Below, piece after piece: positions 36,355 through 45,080 of a DNA stretch of 64,000 bases (position 1 is its first letter; every line of letters begins with the position of its first letter). A program made the position numbers and the translations under genes. The notes under the pieces are model-generated. The model did not search any database. It saw nothing but the letters and a program-made list of their open reading frames with translations, and was not told the origin of the DNA. The DNA is from Maritimibacter alkaliphilus HTCC2654 (GTDB lineage Bacteria > Pseudomonadota > Alphaproteobacteria > Rhodobacterales > Rhodobacteraceae), in the NCBI RefSeq assembly GCF_000152805.1, contig NZ_CH902578.1, positions 2,597,263 through 2,661,262 of the forward strand, given 5' to 3'.

Positions 36355-37443
36355 TCAGCCGATGTCGAAGATCCGGTTGCGGTTCGCGACGAACTGACCT
36401 TCGAAGAGTGCGATGCCGCGGCCGAAGTCGCGCATCTGCTTCTGGCAGCTCTCGTTCACGCGCGCGGCGAGGTCGGAGTAGGCGGCCGTCTCTTCGAAGA
36501 CTTCCATCGCGGCTTCGCCCATGGCGTCCCACACGTCTTCGTTGAACTCTTTCACTTCCACGCCCTGCTCGTCCTGAAGCTTGTTCAGGTACTCGCCGTT
36601 CAGCGCGGTCGCTTCGTAGTAGGAGTTGGCGTTCTCTTCCAGCGCGGCGGCAGTGATGATCGCACGTTGGGTGTCGGTCAGACCCGACCACCACGACTTG
36701 TTCGAGGTGAGCGAGAGCTGTGCGCCCGGCTCGTGCATACCGCCCGTGTAGTAGAACTTGGCGGCTTCATAGAACTTCATGAAGTAGTCGTTGTACGGAC
36801 CCACCCACTCGGTCGCTTCGATCGAACCGGAGACGAGGTTCTCGTAGATCTGACCACCCGGAAGCGACACGGTCGACGCGCCGAGTTTCGACAGAACCTG
36901 ACCGCCAAGGCCCGGAATACGCATTTTCAGACCCTTGAGGTCGTCAGCGGATTCGATTTCCTTGTTGAACCAGCCGCCGGCCTGCGTGCCGGTGTTGCCG
37001 GCGGGAAGGCCGTAGAGGCCGAACTGATCCTGCACTTCGTCCCACAGGGCGCGACCTTCGCCGTAGATGCACCATGCGTTGATTTCAGCGAAGGTCATGC
37101 CGAACGGCACAGCGGTGAAATAGGCCAGCGACGGGTCTTTACCGGTCCAGTAGTAGTCGGCGCCGATGTAGGCCTGCGAGTTGCCGTTCGCGACTTCGTC
37201 GAACACGTCGAGCGCGCCCACACGTTCGCCAGCGGCGAAATATTCGGTCTGAATGGCACCTTCCGACAGTTCGGTGATGCGCGCGGCCAGACGCTGTGCC
37301 GAAACACCGAGACCCGGGAAGTCACGGGGCCAGGTCGACACGATGGTCATGGTCGTTGCGTGGCTGGCAGCGATCGCCGGAGCGGCCAATGCGGTACCGG
37401 CGGTGCCAAGCGCGGCACCCTTCAGAAACTTACGACGTTCCAT
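36355..37443 (-). CDS. dctP: TRAP transporter substrate-binding protein, TakP-like
   Basis: 362 residues. Tat-type signal MERRKFLKGAALGTAG with cleavage near APAIA. The mature part resembles the TakP/mono- and keto-carboxylate group: YYWTGKDPSLAYFTAVPFGM, GNTGTQAGGWFNKEI, LKGLKMRIPGLGGQVL and IEATEWVGPYND. Likely ligands are 2-oxo acids or lactate-type monocarboxylates; the exact one cannot be told. GGAGG precedes the ATG. Followed by a terminator before dctQ, consistent with surplus production of the binding protein. Confidence 0.92.
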   Translation of the reverse strand: MERRKFLKGAALGTAGTALAAPAIAASHATTMTIVSTWPRDFPGLGVSAQRLAARITELSEGAIQTEYFAAGERVGALDVFDEVANGNSQAYIGADYYWTGKDPSLAYFTAVPFGMTFAEINAWCIYGEGRALWDEVQDQFGLYGLPAGNTGTQAGGWFNKEIESADDLKGLKMRIPGLGGQVLSKLGASTVSLPGGQIYENLVSGSIEATEWVGPYNDYFMKFYEAAKFYYTGGMHEPGAQLSLTSNKSWWSGLTDTQRAIITAAALEENANSYYEATALNGEYLNKLQDEQGVEVKEFNEDVWDAMGEAAMEVFEETAAYSDLAARVNESCQKQMRDFGRGIALFEGQFVANRNRIFDIG

Positions 37444-37468
37444 GGTTCCTCCTCCAATAAGACGTCTT

Positions 37469-37553
37469 GTCTTTTCGTTGTTATCGGTGCGGGTTCCCTG
37501 CCCGCAGCCTGCCACACCCTACCCGGAAGTCTTGGATATTCAAACGAAAAGAC
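37469..37553. promoter_or_regulatory. Paired inverted 11-bp sites in the dctP leader
   Basis: GTCTTTTCGTT (37469-37479) and its exact reverse complement AACGAAAAGAC (37543-37553) are 63 bases apart, upstream of dctP. A 10-bp palindrome AAGACGTCTT abuts the first copy. Probably operator sites for an unknown regulator. The rest of the 205-base gap to chrR shows nothing I can name. Confidence 0.45.
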
Positions 37554-37648
37554 CCGGACGCGGCGGTTAAATTCGTCGCATCCGGGTCATTATGTAGGCT
37601 GCCCTACGGGAAACTACGTAGGTCCGCGTTACCGCAAACGCGAAAAAC

Positions 37649-38299
37649 TCATATCGCGAACAGAGGTTGAAGGATGCGCGGCACGAAGGCCGAGAATCGC
37701 AGCGGCGCATCGGTTGCGGCCAGACAGATGCAGTCGACACCTTCGTCGGCGACCGGAACGTGTTCCAGATCGTCGTTCGCGACTTCGACGTCGCCGACAT
37801 CAAAATGCCCGGTCGCATCGGAGAATCCGCCCTGAAGCACCAGCGTCAGCTCAAGCCCGCCGTGCGTGTGCTCCGGCACCGGCTTACCTGCGGGGATGTG
37901 GAGGAGCCGGGCGGACCCTTCGCGGTCCATATCCACGATGCACTGGCGCACGCCGCCGCCCAGCCGCTTCCATTTCGGCTTTTTGCCCTTGAGCGCGGCC
38001 ATCACGGGACCGGGATAGATGCCGTCGCGAACAGGCGTCTCGTCTTCCTCGCGGTCGAGGTCTATGGCGTCATCCAAGCGGCCCATGATCTGAGCGCGAA
38101 GGTCGCCGGACAGCGGCGCTTCGGCCATGCTGTCGAGCACGGCACCGCCTGCCGCCTCATGCGCGTGAAGATTTGCACGGCAGTCGTCGCACATAGAAAC
38201 ATGCGTGGCGACGACCAGCGAAAAGGCTTTGGGTAGGTTCCCGGCCACATAAGCCGCCATCACGGCGTCGGGGATGTGATGCGAGATCGTATCAGTCAT
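37649..38299 (-). CDS. chrR: Zinc anti-sigma factor ChrR
   Basis: 216 residues. The N-terminal anti-sigma domain has zinc ligands in THVSMCDDC (His33, Cys37, Cys40) and N-terminal histidines at 7-8. The C-terminal cupin (about 110-205) has the metal block HTHGGLELTLVLQGG. ChrR holds RpoE inactive until singlet oxygen triggers its loss. Starts three bases after rpoE, with AGGT upstream of the ATG. The cupin is intact, as needed for sustained response in the family. Confidence 0.95.
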   Translation of the reverse strand: MTDTISHHIPDAVMAAYVAGNLPKAFSLVVATHVSMCDDCRANLHAHEAAGGAVLDSMAEAPLSGDLRAQIMGRLDDAIDLDREEDETPVRDGIYPGPVMAALKGKKPKWKRLGGGVRQCIVDMDREGSARLLHIPAGKPVPEHTHGGLELTLVLQGGFSDATGHFDVGDVEVANDDLEHVPVADEGVDCICLAATDAPLRFSAFVPRILQPLFAI

Positions 38300-38302
38300 T
38301 TC

Positions 38303-38875
38303 TTACCTCAGATCCTTCAATTCATGCCGCAGTCGGTCGAGGCCCAACCGGATGCGGGACTTGATGGTGCCGAGCGGCAGTCCTGTCGCCTCGGCAATGT
38401 CACTATGCGAAAGCTCACCCAGGTAGGCTTTCTCGATCATTTCGCGCTGGTCGGGGTTCAGACGGTTCAGCGCGTCGCGCAACACGTCCGTCTCCTGCTC
38501 CAGCGCAAGCACCTGCCCTGCATCGGGGGTGCCGTCGTCCTGTTCTGCCTTCAGGGCTTCCGGCATCGGCCGGCCCTCTTTCCGCACGATGTCGATCTGG
38601 CGGTTCCGGGCGATCTGGTAGATCCAGCTCGACACTTGGGCGCGCTCGGGATCGAACAGGTGCGCCTTGCGCCAGACCGACATCATCACGTCCTGAACGA
38701 TGTCTTCGGCCTGCCCGGCGGGCGCCCCGCTGCGGATCACGAACCCTTTCAGGCGCGGTGCGAAATGGTCGAACAGCTGCCCGAAGGCGTATTTGTCACG
38801 TTTGTCCCGGATCGCCAGCATCCAGAGGGTCTGCTCTGAAAATGGCTTCGGGTCTTCTGTCGTCGTCGTCGCCAC
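38303..38875 (-). CDS. rpoE: ECF sigma factor RpoE (singlet oxygen response, ECF11-type)
   Basis: 190 residues from GTG at 38875 (MATTTTEDPKPF). Region 2 is KYAFGQLFDHFAPRLKGFVI with AEDIVQDVMMSVWRKAHLFD, and region 4 NPDQREMIEKAYLGELSHSD with IKSRIRLGLDRLRHEL. The longer frame from ATG 38968 is rejected because the predicted -10 box (38973-38978) would put the transcript start at or next to that codon, with no ribosome site, and homologues align from the GTG. Directs RNA polymerase to TGATCC-N18-TA promoters. Co-transcribed with chrR. Confidence 0.92.
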   Translation of the reverse strand: MATTTTEDPKPFSEQTLWMLAIRDKRDKYAFGQLFDHFAPRLKGFVIRSGAPAGQAEDIVQDVMMSVWRKAHLFDPERAQVSSWIYQIARNRQIDIVRKEGRPMPEALKAEQDDGTPDAGQVLALEQETDVLRDALNRLNPDQREMIEKAYLGELSHSDIAEATGLPLGTIKSRIRLGLDRLRHELKDLR

Positions 38876-38972
38876 GCGGCGCCCCGTCTTCCCAATTACA
38901 GCAGTAGCGACCAACCCCGCAGGCGGGGCGAGGTCATGATCGCGGGTATCTTCGTCGAGACGCAGCATACCA

Positions 38973-39002
38973 ACATTACGGGGACAGATGAAACTTGGAT
39001 CA
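38973..39002 (-). promoter_or_regulatory. RpoE-dependent promoter of rpoE-chrR
   Basis: On the minus strand, -35 TGATCC (39002-38997), 18 bases, -10 TAATGT (38978-38973). Matches the RpoE consensus known from Rhodobacter sphaeroides and implies autoregulation, with a leader of about 90 bases before the GTG start. Confidence 0.8.
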
Positions 39003-39006
39003 GAAA

Positions 39007-39036
39007 TGATCCGTATCTTTTTGCGAGCCGTAACTC
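39007..39036 (+). promoter_or_regulatory. RpoE-dependent promoter of the flavoprotein operon
   Basis: -35 TGATCC (39007-39012), 18 bases, -10 TAACTC (39031-39036). It is back-to-back with the rpoE promoter: the two -35 boxes are only four bases apart. Confidence 0.82.
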
Positions 39037-39060
39037 AGCCTGCACAAACGAGGATTTCGC

Positions 39061-40350
39061 ATGTCATTCGACGCACCACCCCTTCGACCGCAACGCATCG
39101 CCGTGATCGGCGGCGGCGTTTCCGGTCTTGCCGCCGCATGGCTGCTTGCCCCGCAAAACGATGTCACCCTCTACGAAGCGGCGCCCCGGCTGGGTGGTCA
39201 CGCGCGGACGGTGGTGGCCGGGCGAAACGGGGATCAGCCGGTCGACACGGGCTTCATCGTGTTCAACGAGGTGAACTATCCGCACTTCACGGACATGCTG
39301 AAGAAGCTCGACGTTCCGGTGGCGGATTCAAACATGAGCTTCGGCGCGACGGTCGACCGGGGCCGGGTGGAGTATTCGCTTCAAACGCTCAACACGATCT
39401 TCGGTCAGCGCCGCAATCTGGGGCGACCGGCCTTCGTCGGCATGATCCGGGATCTCATCCGGTTCAACAACGAGGCCGAGGAAGCCGCCGACAGCGATGA
39501 CGTGACCATCTCGGAACTGGTCGAGACGCTTGGGCTGGGCGACTGGTTCGCGCGTTATTACCTGATGCCGATCTGCGGCGCGATCTGGTCGACGCCGACG
39601 ATGGATGTCGGGGCCTTCCCGGCCAAAACGCTGGTCAACTTCTTCAAGAACCACTCGCTTCTGGGGTGGAAGCAGCACCAGTGGAAAACGATCGACGGCG
39701 GTTCGATCCAGTATGTGAACCGCCTGACGAACGATCTGCGTGTTCGCGGCGTGTCGCTCCGCCCCGGCACGCCGGTTCAATCCGTTCGGCGCGACCCGGG
39801 TCTGGTGACCGTTCGGGCGCAAGGCTCGTTGCCCAAGACGTTCGATCAGGTGATCTTCGCGACGCACTCCGACGATGCCCTCCGGCTGATCGAAAACCCC
39901 ACCGCTTCGGAAGAGGCCGCGCTGGGCAATCTGAACTACCAAGACAACCGCGCGTTTCTTCATAGCGACAGCGGCCAGATGCCATTGCGCCGTCGCTGCT
40001 GGTCGTCGTGGACCTACAAGGCCGAAACGGCGGGCGAAGACACGCAGATCGGAGTGACGTACTGGATGAACCGGCTTCAGAACATTCCCGACAACGATCC
40101 GATGTTCATTTCGCTCAATCCGTCCTCCGACATCCGGCAGGAAGCGATCTATGACGAGGTGATGTTCCGCCATCCGGTGTTCGACCGTGCGGCGCTGCGC
40201 GCGCAGAAAGACCTTAAGGCGATCCAAGGCCACAACAACACGTGGTTCGCTGGGGCCTATACCCGTCACGGGTTCCACGAAGATGGGTTCGCTTCGGCGG
40301 TGGCCATCGCCGAGCGCATTCAGCCCGCACAGGAAGTCATAGCCGCATGA
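39061..40350 (+). CDS. FAD-dependent amine oxidase-type flavoprotein of the RpoE regulon
   Basis: 429 residues. N-terminal FAD-binding IAVIGGGVSGLAAAWLLA and GGHARTV, then DTGFIVFNEVNYPHF and C-terminal WFAGAYTRHGFHEDG. The family (NAD(P)-binding protein beside DUF1365 and often cyclopropane fatty acid synthases) includes a member of the RpoE-controlled operon of R. sphaeroides linked to modified fatty acids after singlet oxygen stress. Here no cyclopropane synthase follows. GAGGA precedes the ATG; the stop overlaps the next start by ATGA. Confidence 0.9.
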   Translation: MSFDAPPLRPQRIAVIGGGVSGLAAAWLLAPQNDVTLYEAAPRLGGHARTVVAGRNGDQPVDTGFIVFNEVNYPHFTDMLKKLDVPVADSNMSFGATVDRGRVEYSLQTLNTIFGQRRNLGRPAFVGMIRDLIRFNNEAEEAADSDDVTISELVETLGLGDWFARYYLMPICGAIWSTPTMDVGAFPAKTLVNFFKNHSLLGWKQHQWKTIDGGSIQYVNRLTNDLRVRGVSLRPGTPVQSVRRDPGLVTVRAQGSLPKTFDQVIFATHSDDALRLIENPTASEEAALGNLNYQDNRAFLHSDSGQMPLRRRCWSSWTYKAETAGEDTQIGVTYWMNRLQNIPDNDPMFISLNPSSDIRQEAIYDEVMFRHPVFDRAALRAQKDLKAIQGHNNTWFAGAYTRHGFHEDGFASAVAIAERIQPAQEVIAA

Positions 40351-41102
40351 GCTTTGCGCCCCGGCATATGCGTGGCGAGACGATGCATGCCCGCAAGGAT
40401 GCGATCCGGAACCGGTTTCGCTACGCGGTCGATTACCTTTTGATCGACCCGGACGACACACGTGACATCGCCCCGCTTTTTTCCCGCAACTCCGCCGGTC
40501 TTTTCTCGCTCCATGATCGGGACCACGGCGGTGTGCGCGGTGATGGCGAAGGTGTGTCTTGGGCGCAGAAGGTGTTGGGTAACGCGGGTCTCGACATGGC
40601 GGGGGTCAAGCTTCTGCTCCTGGCCCAGCCCCGTTTCGCGGGTTTCTGGTTCAACCCGGTCGCATTCTGGCTTGCGATGCGCGGTGAGGATCTTGTCGCC
40701 GTTATCGCCGAGGTGAACAACACGATGGGCGACCGCCACAGCTACCTGTGCGCCAACGAAGGGTTCGTGCCCATCGGGCGGAAGGACGTTCTGACGTCGA
40801 AAAAGGTGTTCCACGTCTCGCCGTTTCAGGAAATCTCGGGCGATTACCGTTTCCGCTTCGATGTGTCCGATGAACGGATCGACATCACCATCGACCTCGT
40901 AGACGGAAACAAGGGGTTGATCGCAACGCTCTCTGGACCGCTTGCGCCGTTGACCACCCGTTCCGTGATTACAATGGCGGTCCGGCGCCCGACCGGCGCC
41001 CTTCGTGTGATGGCGCTCATCCTGTGGCAGGCCGCGAAACTCAAGATCAAGGGCGCCAGGTTCCGCAAACGCACACCACCCCCGACACAGGAAGTGACCT
41101 GA
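40347..41102 (+). CDS. DUF1365 protein
   Basis: 251 residues. Typical DUF1365 features: RNRFRYAVDYLLID near the N-terminus, FWFNPVAFWLAM, VIAEVNNTMGDRHSYL and KVFHVSPFQEISGDYRFRF. The catalytic role is not established; it almost always accompanies the flavoprotein upstream and probably acts on acyl lipids. Coupled to the flavoprotein gene by ATGA overlap and followed after two bases by the SDR gene. Expected to be RpoE-controlled. Confidence 0.92.
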   Translation: MSFAPRHMRGETMHARKDAIRNRFRYAVDYLLIDPDDTRDIAPLFSRNSAGLFSLHDRDHGGVRGDGEGVSWAQKVLGNAGLDMAGVKLLLLAQPRFAGFWFNPVAFWLAMRGEDLVAVIAEVNNTMGDRHSYLCANEGFVPIGRKDVLTSKKVFHVSPFQEISGDYRFRFDVSDERIDITIDLVDGNKGLIATLSGPLAPLTTRSVITMAVRRPTGALRVMALILWQAAKLKIKGARFRKRTPPPTQEVT

Positions 41103-41104
41103 AC

Positions 41105-41845
41105 ATGGCCAAAGACCTCCCGGCAAAACGCTACTGGATCGTCGGTGCAAGCGAGGGGCTCGGCCGCGCACTGGCCGAGGCGCTGGATGCGCGCGGTGCG
41201 TCCCTGATCCTATCGGCGCGAAGCGAAGATCGGCTGAAAGACCTTGCCTCTGGCCTGCGCGATGCGACCGTGGTTCCGATTGACGTCACAGACCCTGAAT
41301 CAGTGTCTAACGCGGCCAAAAACGCGGGGGAATTCGACGGGTTCATCTATTCGGTCGGTGCCTACGAGCCGATGAAATCGACGGAATGGGACGGCGACGC
41401 CGCGCGGATGATGGTTGCGACCAACATCACCGGGTGCCTCAATGTGCTGGGTGAGGTCGTGCCGCGTTTCGTTGGGACAAACCGGGGTCACATCGCGCTG
41501 ATCGGGTCGCTCTCGGGCTTTCGTGGTCTGCCCGGTGCCGTCGGTTATGGCCTGTCCAAAGCTGCGGTCATGCACACGGCTGAAAACCTTCGCATCGACC
41601 TGTCGAAAACCGACATTCTCGTTCAGCGGATGAACCCCGGCTTCATCAAGACGCGCCTGACGGAGAAGAACGAGTTCAACATGCCGCAACTGATGGAACC
41701 GGACGAGGCCGCCGCCCATGTGCTCAAGGCCATCGACAAGCGGGTGTTTTCCTACAGCTTCCCCAAACCGTTCTCGCTCATGTTCACGGTCGGGCAACAC
41801 CTGCCGATTTCGTGGTTCCACGGACTGTTCAAAGGGATGGTCTGA
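41105..41845 (+). CDS. Short-chain dehydrogenase/reductase
   Basis: 246 residues. Nucleotide-binding WIVGASEGLGRALAEAL, catalytic Ser in IGSLSGF, and YGLSKAA (YxxxK). C-terminal segment FPKPFSLMFTVGQHLP is hydrophobic and may contact membrane. Third gene of the RpoE-controlled operon; a similar SDR is in the corresponding R. sphaeroides operon. Substrate unknown, probably lipid-derived. Convergent with aroE, six bases apart. Confidence 0.9.
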   Translation: MAKDLPAKRYWIVGASEGLGRALAEALDARGASLILSARSEDRLKDLASGLRDATVVPIDVTDPESVSNAAKNAGEFDGFIYSVGAYEPMKSTEWDGDAARMMVATNITGCLNVLGEVVPRFVGTNRGHIALIGSLSGFRGLPGAVGYGLSKAAVMHTAENLRIDLSKTDILVQRMNPGFIKTRLTEKNEFNMPQLMEPDEAAAHVLKAIDKRVFSYSFPKPFSLMFTVGQHLPISWFHGLFKGMV

Positions 41846-41851
41846 CCGCGT

Positions 41852-42664
41852 TCACACAAGCGGGACGGTCATCGCCTTGATGACGGGGGCCGTGTCCGGC
41901 CGCTTACCGCGCCACCATGCAAAGGCTTCGGCGGCCTGTTCGACCAGCATACCGACCCCGTCCGCGACCTGCGCACCGCGCGCTTCGGCCTTTGCGAGGA
42001 ATGGAGTCAGCCCCTTTCCGTAGACCAGATCATAGGCCAGCCGCGCCCCTTCAAACACCGTGTCGGGCAGCGGCGGGGCTTTGCCCGTCAGGCTAAGGGT
42101 GGTCGAGTTCAGAACGATGTCAAAGAACCCCGACAGGTTCTCATAAGACACCGTGCGGACCGGCCCCCGGTCCCCCAGAAGCGCCTCGATCTCATGCCCT
42201 TTGGCGACCGTGCGGTTCGCAATGGTGATCTCGGCCCCCTGTGCAAGGAACGGGGCCACCGCCCCGCGCGTCGCACCACCTGCGCCCGCAAAAAGGACGC
42301 GAGCACCGGAAAGCGGGACGCCCAGATTTTGGGTGATATCGCGCACCAGACCCACACCGTCGGTATTGTCAGCTTCGATCCTGCCGTCCACGAAGCGCAG
42401 CGTATTGGCCGCCCCGCAGATCCGAGCGGCGTCTTTCGCGTGGTCGGCCAGACCGAAGGCTTCAAGCTTGAACGGCACGGTGACGTTGGTTCCGACCCCG
42501 CCTTCGTCGATGAACCGGCGCAATGCGGACTCGAACCCATCGACGGGTGCTTCGATCGCCTCATAGGTCAGATCTTCGCCGAACTGCCGGGCGAATTCGG
42601 TGTGGATGAAGGGGGATTTGGTGTGGCCAAGCGGGTGACCGAACACCGCGTAACGGTCGGTCAT
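41852..42664 (-). CDS. aroE: Shikimate dehydrogenase
   Basis: 270 residues. Substrate site in [15 protein letters not shown], catalytic Lys in NVTVPFK and Asp in NTDGVGL, NADP fold in [13 protein letters not shown]. Reduces 3-dehydroshikimate to shikimate. The ATG overlaps the aroQ stop (ATGA), so the dehydratase and dehydrogenase that act in sequence are translationally coupled. Confidence 0.96.
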   Translation of the reverse strand: MTDRYAVFGHPLGHTKSPFIHTEFARQFGEDLTYEAIEAPVDGFESALRRFIDEGGVGTNVTVPFKLEAFGLADHAKDAARICGAANTLRFVDGRIEADNTDGVGLVRDITQNLGVPLSGARVLFAGAGGATRGAVAPFLAQGAEITIANRTVAKGHEIEALLGDRGPVRTVSYENLSGFFDIVLNSTTLSLTGKAPPLPDTVFEGARLAYDLVYGKGLTPFLAKAEARGAQVADGVGMLVEQAAEAFAWWRGKRPDTAPVIKAMTVPLV

Positions 42665-43098
42665 GCGAGGAGTGTCGCCATCCGCCGCACGGCAAATTCG
42701 TAGCCTTCGACACCACAGCCGACGATCACGCCCTGAGCGCGGGCCGAGATGTAGGAATGGTGCCGGAACGGCTCGCGCGCATGGATGTTCGAGATGTGAA
42801 CCTCGATCACCGGCCCTTCGAAGGTGTTGAGCGCGTCGAGGATCGCGAGCGACGTGTGGGTGTAGGCTCCGGCGTTGATGACGATCCCCGCAGCCTCGTC
42901 ACGGGCGCGATGTATCTGCTCGACAATCTCGCCTTCGTGGTTCGATTGAAGAAGCTCGGTCGAAAGGCCCAGATCGGCGGCGAGTTCGGCGCAGGCCTTT
43001 TCGACATCGGCCAAAGTGTCGGCGCCATAGATTTCCGGCTGGCGCTTGCCCAGCAGGTTGAGGTTCGGCCCGTTCAGAATGTGGATCGTCTTCGACAT
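42661..43098 (-). CDS. aroQ: 3-dehydroquinate dehydratase, type II
   Basis: 145 residues, the usual size. Signature [18 protein letters not shown] with catalytic Arg/Tyr, [23 protein letters not shown] and [17 protein letters not shown]. Dehydrates 3-dehydroquinate in the shikimate pathway as a dodecamer. GGCGGAG lies before the ATG. Confidence 0.97.
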   Translation of the reverse strand: MSKTIHILNGPNLNLLGKRQPEIYGADTLADVEKACAELAADLGLSTELLQSNHEGEIVEQIHRARDEAAGIVINAGAYTHTSLAILDALNTFEGPVIEVHISNIHAREPFRHHSYISARAQGVIVGCGVEGYEFAVRRMATLLA

Positions 43099-43191
43099 AT
43101 GCTCCGCCCTTCAAGTTGGCGTCGCATAGCATGGGTTTTCGCAAAGGCCGAGACGAAACCGCCTGTTTTCCCGCCACCCGTGGCGAATTGG

Positions 43192-44175
43192 TCAGAACCA
43201 GCGGCCAATGGCGATCAGGTTCACATCGGGTGCCACGGTATCGTCGCCGATCAGGTCGAAGCTTTCGATGTCCACCGATGTGGCAGATTGCGCGGAAATC
43301 GTCGCCACAGCAGGGGTCGAGCCGAGGATCGAGGCGGTGACGCTGAAGCTTGCCGAGGCGAAAGGTTCGGGAAGGGTCCAAGTGGCGGCGGCACCGGACG
43401 CGGTCTGGAACCCCGATATCTGGCAGATCAGGGTGCCATCGGCCAGTTTCGTGAAGCTGCCGTTCGGGCCTGACCCGGTTTCGAAAACGGCGTCGCCGGG
43501 GCCTGCCGGGTTCGCGACCGTTCCCACCATGTTCGCGGTGGTCACAACGCCTTCTCCGGGGCCGACCTTCAACACCTCGTCCCAAGACGACCCGTCCCCG
43601 CTGACCTTGATCGAGAAGCTGTCGTTCCCGGCGATCCCCATCTCGGCGCGTCCCGACCAGTTCGTCTGGAACAAAAGCGACGCCGTATCCGACACGCCCG
43701 CCTTGTTGATCTTGAGCTGGTGGCCGGACCCTTCGTGGGTGAGAAGCGTCGCGGGGGACTGCACCGCAAGTCGGTTGGTGCCATCGGAGGTCGTGTTGAT
43801 GCCGACGCCCGCCACGTTGTCCAGATCGACCGACGCGGTGGCGAGCGCCCAGTCCGAACCGTCGTGGATGTAGATGTCGGTTCCGCCTGCGACCGTGGCG
43901 ATCCAGCCCGACTTGGGCGTCTGGAAATACCATGCCGCATCAAACCATGTCGCGACCTCGCCGTCGTGGCCGGCCCAGTCGCCCGAGGCGCTTGCGCCGA
44001 TTGCGTGGGCTTCGCCGTTCGCGGGCGTTGACGGAGGGGTCGTCGTGCCGATGGAGGCCAAGGTCAGCTGAACGAGCGTGTCCAACAAGCGAAGTGCTTC
44101 GTTGTGGGTCACGTGTTTTTGGGCCTGCGCGGGTTGCAAAAAGGGCAGCGTGAGCCGTGGGGAAGCCTGGGTCAT
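43192..44175 (-). CDS. DUF2793 protein, GTA head-spike/phage fibre-like
   Basis: 327 residues. The N-terminal DUF2793 (about 1-115) starts SPRLTLPFLQPAQAQKHVTHNEALRLLD and contains WAGHDGEVATWFDAAWYFQTP, the pattern of GhsA/GhsB head-spike and phage tail-fibre base domains. The rest is a glycine/serine/threonine-rich beta segment (LAVQSPATLLTHEGSGHQLK, WTLPEPFASASFSVTAS). No other phage genes are nearby. A perfect CtrA full site lies 80 bases upstream. In Rhodobacterales such unlinked genes can be part of the GTA regulon; that is inference. Confidence 0.75.
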   Translation of the reverse strand: MTQASPRLTLPFLQPAQAQKHVTHNEALRLLDTLVQLTLASIGTTTPPSTPANGEAHAIGASASGDWAGHDGEVATWFDAAWYFQTPKSGWIATVAGGTDIYIHDGSDWALATASVDLDNVAGVGINTTSDGTNRLAVQSPATLLTHEGSGHQLKINKAGVSDTASLLFQTNWSGRAEMGIAGNDSFSIKVSGDGSSWDEVLKVGPGEGVVTTANMVGTVANPAGPGDAVFETGSGPNGSFTKLADGTLICQISGFQTASGAAATWTLPEPFASASFSVTASILGSTPAVATISAQSATSVDIESFDLIGDDTVAPDVNLIAIGRWF

Positions 44176-44254
44176 GTGGGGTCTCGCACTATGTCGGTCT
44201 TTCCGATTTCTACGAGATCGCGGTTTGCCGGGTGTGACATCGTCGGCTGCCCCG

Positions 44255-44270
44255 TTAACCCGTTGTTAAC
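44255..44270. promoter_or_regulatory. CtrA-type binding site upstream of the DUF2793 gene
   Basis: TTAA (44255-44258), seven bases, TTAAC (44266-44270): an exact CtrA consensus. It sits in the 263-base gap between the DUF2793 gene (minus) and the TetR gene (plus), 80 bases from the former and 169 from the latter. Confidence 0.68.
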
Positions 44271-44438
44271 CAAAGACTCGTTCGACTTTTCACGCTTCGC
44301 GAACGGGCACGGACTAACCCATTGATCATGATAAACTATTTAGAATGATGTGGGTAACCCTACCTTGCGGAAATTAAAGACTATGTTAAAAGTCAACTTC
44401 TGAGGGCAGTGGAAAATTGGGTATGAGCGAGCAGAAAA

Positions 44439-45080
44439 ATGAAAGACGAAAAGCTGCGCAAGACCTGGAAGCAGGACGCAGAGGGCGTTAAACACGACAT
44501 CCTGATGGTCGCGATGGACGAATTCGCGGACCACGGGCTTGCCGGTGCCCGGATCGACGAAATCGCCGAAAAGACGAAAACGTCGAAACGTATGATCTAC
44601 TACTACTTCGGTGACAAGGAAGGGCTGTATCTGGCCGCGCTCGAGTCCGCATATGCGCGTGTGCGCGGCGGTGAGGAAAACATCGAAATCGACGCGCTCG
44701 GCCCCGTCGAGGCGATGCAGGAGCTCGTCCGTTTCACCTTCGACCATCACAGATCGCAGCCGAACCTCGTCCGCATGGTGATGAATGAGAACGTCAACCA
44801 TGCGGCCTATCTCAAGAAGTCGGACTTCATTCGCGATCTCAACCTGATGTCGCTCAGGCGTATCAGTCAGGTTCTTGAACGCGGTCAGGCCGAGGGCATC
44901 TTCCGCACCGATGTGGACGGACGGTTCCTGCATTGGCAGATTCAGGCACAGTGTTTTTACAACGTCGCGAACCGGCCGAGCTATTCGACGAAGTTCGGCG
45001 GCGAATTCTTCACGGACGAGGGCCAGAAGCGCGTGCGTGAACTGATCGTCGAGTCGGTCATCGCGTTTCTGAAAGGCTAG
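44439..45080 (+). CDS. TetR-family transcriptional regulator
   Basis: 213 residues. The N-terminal helix-turn-helix (HDILMVAMDEFADHGLAGAR then IAEKTKTSKRMIYYYFGDKEG) is classic TetR; the C-terminal part (TetR_C-like, VRFTFDHHRSQPNLVRMV) is the ligand-binding domain. Its 3' end overlaps the end of xylB on the other strand by four bases. The gene it controls is not obvious; the AT-rich upstream region may hold its operator. Confidence 0.9.
   Translation: MKDEKLRKTWKQDAEGVKHDILMVAMDEFADHGLAGARIDEIAEKTKTSKRMIYYYFGDKEGLYLAALESAYARVRGGEENIEIDALGPVEAMQELVRFTFDHHRSQPNLVRMVMNENVNHAAYLKKSDFIRDLNLMSLRRISQVLERGQAEGIFRTDVDGRFLHWQIQAQCFYNVANRPSYSTKFGGEFFTDEGQKRVRELIVESVIAFLKG

Noticed and set aside
38876-38968. 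N-terminal extension of RpoE from ATG 38968
   Set aside because: The predicted transcript starts at about this codon, there is no ribosome site, and family members align from the GTG at 38875.
39328-40461. 377-codon minus-strand frame opposite the flavoprotein
   Set aside because: The flavoprotein frame has a clear FAD motif, an RpoE promoter and a ribosome site; the opposite frame has none.
43192-44175. Prophage remnant around the DUF2793 gene
   Set aside because: Neighbours are aroQ and a TetR gene; no integrase, capsid, tail or attachment repeats are visible, so a single unlinked gene is the better reading.
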